From Litoreibacter sp. (GTDB taxonomy: Bacteria > Pseudomonadota > Alphaproteobacteria > Rhodobacterales > Rhodobacteraceae), in assembly GCA_013042765.1 (NCBI GenBank), contig JABDPP010000276.1, forward strand, positions 1-7,220: a stretch of DNA of 7,220 bases, given 5' to 3'. Position 1 is the first letter of the stretch. The number at the start of each line of letters is the position of its first letter. The notes beneath the pieces were generated by a model. The model did not search any database and was not told the origin of the DNA. It was given only the letters and a program-made list of their open reading frames with translations. A program made the position numbers and the translations under genes. Below, in pieces: positions 6,948-7,220 of this stretch.

Positions 6948-7023
6948 GGAGGGCAAGCACCTGTTGCGAAAGGACGGTGCCGGGTTATGTAACGCCAAGA
7001 CCGGAAAACGAAAGGGCTCGATC
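6948..7023. promoter_or_regulatory. Divergent intergenic region of amine oxidase and cupin genes
   Basis: These 76 bp separate the two divergent start codons and must hold both promoters if each gene has its own. A weak plus-strand pair is TTGCGA (6964-6969) with TATGTA (6986-6991), 16 bp apart. The latter lies within GTTATGTAAC (6984-style context), whose outer four bases on each side are inverted repeats. No known operator was recognised. Confidence 0.3.
7012..7016 (+). promoter_or_regulatory. Ribosome binding site of the cupin gene
   Basis: AAGGG lies seven bases before the ATG at 7024. It supports that start codon and therefore argues against the long upstream start of the divergent amine oxidase. 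Confidence 0.5.
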
Positions 7024-7220
7024 ATGGAACTGAACGCAGATTTCGGACAACGCGCTGTTGTTCATGCAGGGAAGATAGACTGGGTCAGTTCTCCGATGCC
7101 CGGCGTCGACCGCCGCATGCTGGACAGGATCGGGGACGAGGTGGCTCGCGCAACATCCATCGTGCGTTACGCGCCGGAAAGCCATTTCTCCGCCCATGTG
7201 CATACAGGCGGCGAGGAGTT
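7024..7220 (+). CDS. ChrR-type cupin domain protein, 5' part only
   Basis: An open frame of 65 complete codons runs off the end of the window, so only the N-terminal part is seen. It begins [14 protein letters not shown] and continues with [30 protein letters not shown] (20-49), which I recognise as the start of the ChrR-like cupin family. The segment [12 protein letters not shown] (54-65) supplies His58, His60 and a following Glu, the first metal-binding motif of a cupin barrel. Stand-alone relatives are small cytoplasmic proteins with one or two cupin domains. In ChrR itself such a domain is the C-terminal half of a zinc anti-sigma factor, but the N-terminal anti-sigma part is absent here, so an enzymatic or ligand-binding role is as likely. 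It is divergent from the amine oxidase gene, which suggests shared control. Confidence 0.8.
   Translation, partial: MELNADFGQRAVVHAGKIDWVSSPMPGVDRRMLDRIGDEVARATSIVRYAPESHFSAHVHTGGEE

Noticed and set aside
6948..7025. N-terminal extension of the amine oxidase to the ATG at 7025 on the minus strand
   Set aside because: It would overlap the cupin start codon and remove all promoter space. The extra 26 residues lie before a nucleotide-binding fold that normally starts near the N-terminus.

Overview
The window looks like part of an alphaproteobacterial chromosome, most likely from the Roseobacter group of the Rhodobacterales. This rests on high GC content, Alphaproteobacteria-like protein sequences and tight head-to-tail catabolic operons. 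The assignment is by recognition only, since no rRNA or marker gene is present. Almost every base is coding. I saw no tRNA, rRNA, CRISPR, insertion sequence or integrase, and the longest gap between genes is 123 bp.

Left part (17-4727, + strand): a six-gene catabolic run. A class III (omega) aminotransferase is followed after 62 bp by five genes that overlap or abut: pcaC (4-carboxymuconolactone decarboxylase), pcaH and pcaG (the two subunits of protocatechuate 3,4-dioxygenase), an alpha/beta hydrolase of the methyl-esterase/hydroxynitrile-lyase type, and a beta-keto acid cleavage enzyme (BKACE, formerly DUF849). The five-gene core reads as a protocatechuate branch of the beta-ketoadipate pathway with an unusual end. 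PcaHG opens the ring, PcaC decarboxylates the lactone, the hydrolase could open the enol-lactone, and the BKACE could cleave beta-ketoadipate with acetyl-CoA to succinyl-CoA plus acetoacetate. That would bypass the usual CoA-transferase (PcaIJ) and thiolase (PcaF). PcaB and a recognisable classical PcaD are not in the window.

Middle (4728-5850): an intergenic region holds small hairpins and a short terminator-like stem followed by eight T's, only 23 bp upstream of the next gene. That gene encodes a Tat-exported metallo-beta-lactamase-fold hydrolase with strongly CTG-biased leucine codons. It ends in a textbook UUCG-tetraloop terminator.

Right part (5862-7220): a flavin amine oxidase family gene on the minus strand converges on that terminator. 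It is divergent from a ChrR-type cupin gene on the plus strand, which runs off the window end. The 76 bp between their starts should hold both promoters.
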